Translations under genes and position numbers: made by a program
From: Herbaspirillum sp.
GTDB lineage: Bacteria > Pseudomonadota > Gammaproteobacteria > Burkholderiales > Burkholderiaceae_D
Length of the DNA stretch: 64,000 nucleotides
NCBI RefSeq assembly: GCF_017744395.1
Contig: NZ_JAGIBI010000001.1
Span: 930,001 to 994,000, forward strand
Direction of reading: 5' to 3'
Part shown: positions 63,138 to 64,000 of the stretch, piece after piece
How the letters are laid out: each line of letters opens with the position of its first letter
Position numbering within the stretch: the first letter of the stretch is position 1
Notes under the pieces: generated by a model
The model's database searches: none
What the model was told of the DNA's origin: nothing
Seen by the model: the letters and a program-made list of their open reading frames with translations, nothing else

Positions 63138-64000
63138 TCAATAGGCGTTGTCGCGTTTCAATACGATCCGCACCGTCTGGAAAATGATCTTCAGGTCGAA
63201 TATGAGGGACCAGCGGCGCAGGTATTCCAGGTCGAACTCGATACGCGCCCGCATCTTGTCCAGCGTTTCGGTTTCGCCGCGCAGGCCGTTGACCTGCGCC
63301 CATCCGGTGATGCCGGGCTTGACCTTGTGGCGCAGCATGTAGCCCTTGATCTGCTTGCGGTACAGCTCGTTGTGCGCGATCGCATGCGGGCGCGGCCCGA
63401 CGATGCTCATGCGCCCCTGCAGGACATTGAAGAACTGCGGCAACTCATCCAGCGAGGTCTTGCGCAGGAAACCGCCGATCCTGGTCAGGCGCATGTCGCC
63501 CTTGGTGGCCTGCTGCACCTTGCCGCCGTCTTCCATCACGGTCATGGAGCGGAATTTGTAGACCACGATTTCTTCGCCGTCGAGGCCATAGCGGCGCTGC
63601 TTGAAGATGACCGGCCCGGGCGAAGTGGCCTTGACGCAGATGGCGATGACCAGCATCACCGGCAGCAGCATCAACTGGATCACCGTGGCCAGCACGATGT
63701 CGCTGGCGCGCTTGATGAAGTTGTTCATGCCGGTGAACGGCGTCTCGCATATCGCCATCACCGCCATGCCGCCCACGTAGTCGAAGCGCGCCTGGATCAG
63801 GTTGAAGATATAGATGTCGGGGATGAAGTAGATCGAGGCGGTGGTGTCCTGCAGCTCATCGATCACTTGCAGCACCCGCGGCTGGGCCGAGATCGGCATG
63901 CTGATATAGACGCTGTTGATGCCGTGTTCGCGCACATAGGCCGCGACATCCGACATGGAGCCCAGCAGCGGCGTGTAGGTGCCTTCCGGCTGGCGGCCGA
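63138..64000 (-). CDS. Undecaprenyl-phosphate sugar phosphotransferase (initiating enzyme), 5' end outside window
   Basis: A WcaJ/WbaP-type enzyme that starts the repeat unit by moving a sugar-1-phosphate, probably glucose, to undecaprenyl phosphate. The frame runs past the window end without a stop, so the N-terminal membrane domain is missing. Visible: part of the nucleotide-binding-like domain, one membrane segment (IQLMLLPVMLVIAICVKATS), then the catalytic part SPGPVIFKQRRYGLDGEEI, KFRSMTV, LRKTSLDELPQFFNVLQG with MSIVGPRPH, and KVKPGITGWAQVNGLRGET. The promoter of the locus must lie upstream, outside. Confidence 0.95.
   Translation of the reverse strand, partial: GRQPEGTYTPLLGSMSDVAAYVREHGINSVYISMPISAQPRVLQVIDELQDTTASIYFIPDIYIFNLIQARFDYVGGMAVMAICETPFTGMNNFIKRASDIVLATVIQLMLLPVMLVIAICVKATSPGPVIFKQRRYGLDGEEIVVYKFRSMTVMEDGGKVQQATKGDMRLTRIGGFLRKTSLDELPQFFNVLQGRMSIVGPRPHAIAHNELYRKQIKGYMLRHKVKPGITGWAQVNGLRGETETLDKMRARIEFDLEYLRRWSLIFDLKIIFQTVRIVLKRDNAY

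Noticed and set aside
1-64000. CRISPR arrays, insertion sequences, prophage, riboswitches
   Set aside because: No regularly spaced repeats, transposase or phage genes, and no recognisable riboswitch core was seen.

Overview
The window is high-GC DNA from a Gram-negative, flagellated, polysaccharide-producing bacterium. Gene order and protein families point to a betaproteobacterium of the Burkholderiales, most like the Oxalobacteraceae (Herbaspirillum/Massilia-type). The evidence is a cheR-cheD-cheB-cheY-cheZ-flhB-flhA-flhF-flhG-fliA block next to the flg genes, an EpsB/D/E/F/G-type exopolysaccharide locus with an exosortase, and a tRNA-Pro(GGG). The taxonomy is inference; no rRNA is present.

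Region 1 (1-9.5 kb, + strand) is fliG (5' end missing) through fliR: motor switch, export ATPase complex, hook-length control, FliL and the membrane export gate. A sigma-28-type promoter precedes fliL. A 16-bp stem terminator separates it from the convergent hook/rod genes.

Region 2 (9.6-22.7 kb) is the rod-ring-hook set flgB-C-D-E-F-G-H-I-J-K-L on the minus strand. flgA, flgM and flgN lie divergently on the plus strand. Sigma-28-type promoters precede flgK and flgM.

Region 3 (22.7-35.2 kb, minus strand) runs from an MCP through cheR, cheD, cheB, cheY, cheZ, flhB, flhA, flhF and flhG to fliA. cheA, cheW and motAB are not in the window. FlhG has lost the key residues of its ATPase motifs, and the MCP carries its likely sensor domain at the C-terminus.

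Region 4 (35.2-39.8 kb) is a mixed interval. It holds two small aromatic-rich lipoproteins, tRNA-Pro(GGG) with a clear promoter and terminator, a small unknown protein, a TonB/TolA-like single-pass protein, glycerate kinase, and a gene-free 0.5-kb stretch with a direct repeat containing DnaA-box-like sequences.

Region 5 (39.8-64 kb) is an exopolysaccharide locus, almost all on the minus strand. Reading along transcription from the window end, it starts with the initiating phosphoglycosyltransferase (5' end missing). Next come EpsD prolyl isomerase, EpsE export protein, EpsF chain-length protein, EpsG kinase and an exosortase-EpsI fusion. These are followed by glycosyltransferases, four acyltransferases, a secreted GH16 glycanase, a Wzy-type polymerase, another glycosyltransferase, a Wzx-type flippase, UDP-glucose dehydrogenase and ManC. 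One further glycosyltransferase converges on manC. Together they describe a Wzx/Wzy-type acylated polymer probably containing mannose and glucuronic acid. EpsG has a tandem motif resembling the c-di-GMP-binding MshEN domain, a possible direct link between second messenger and polymer assembly.
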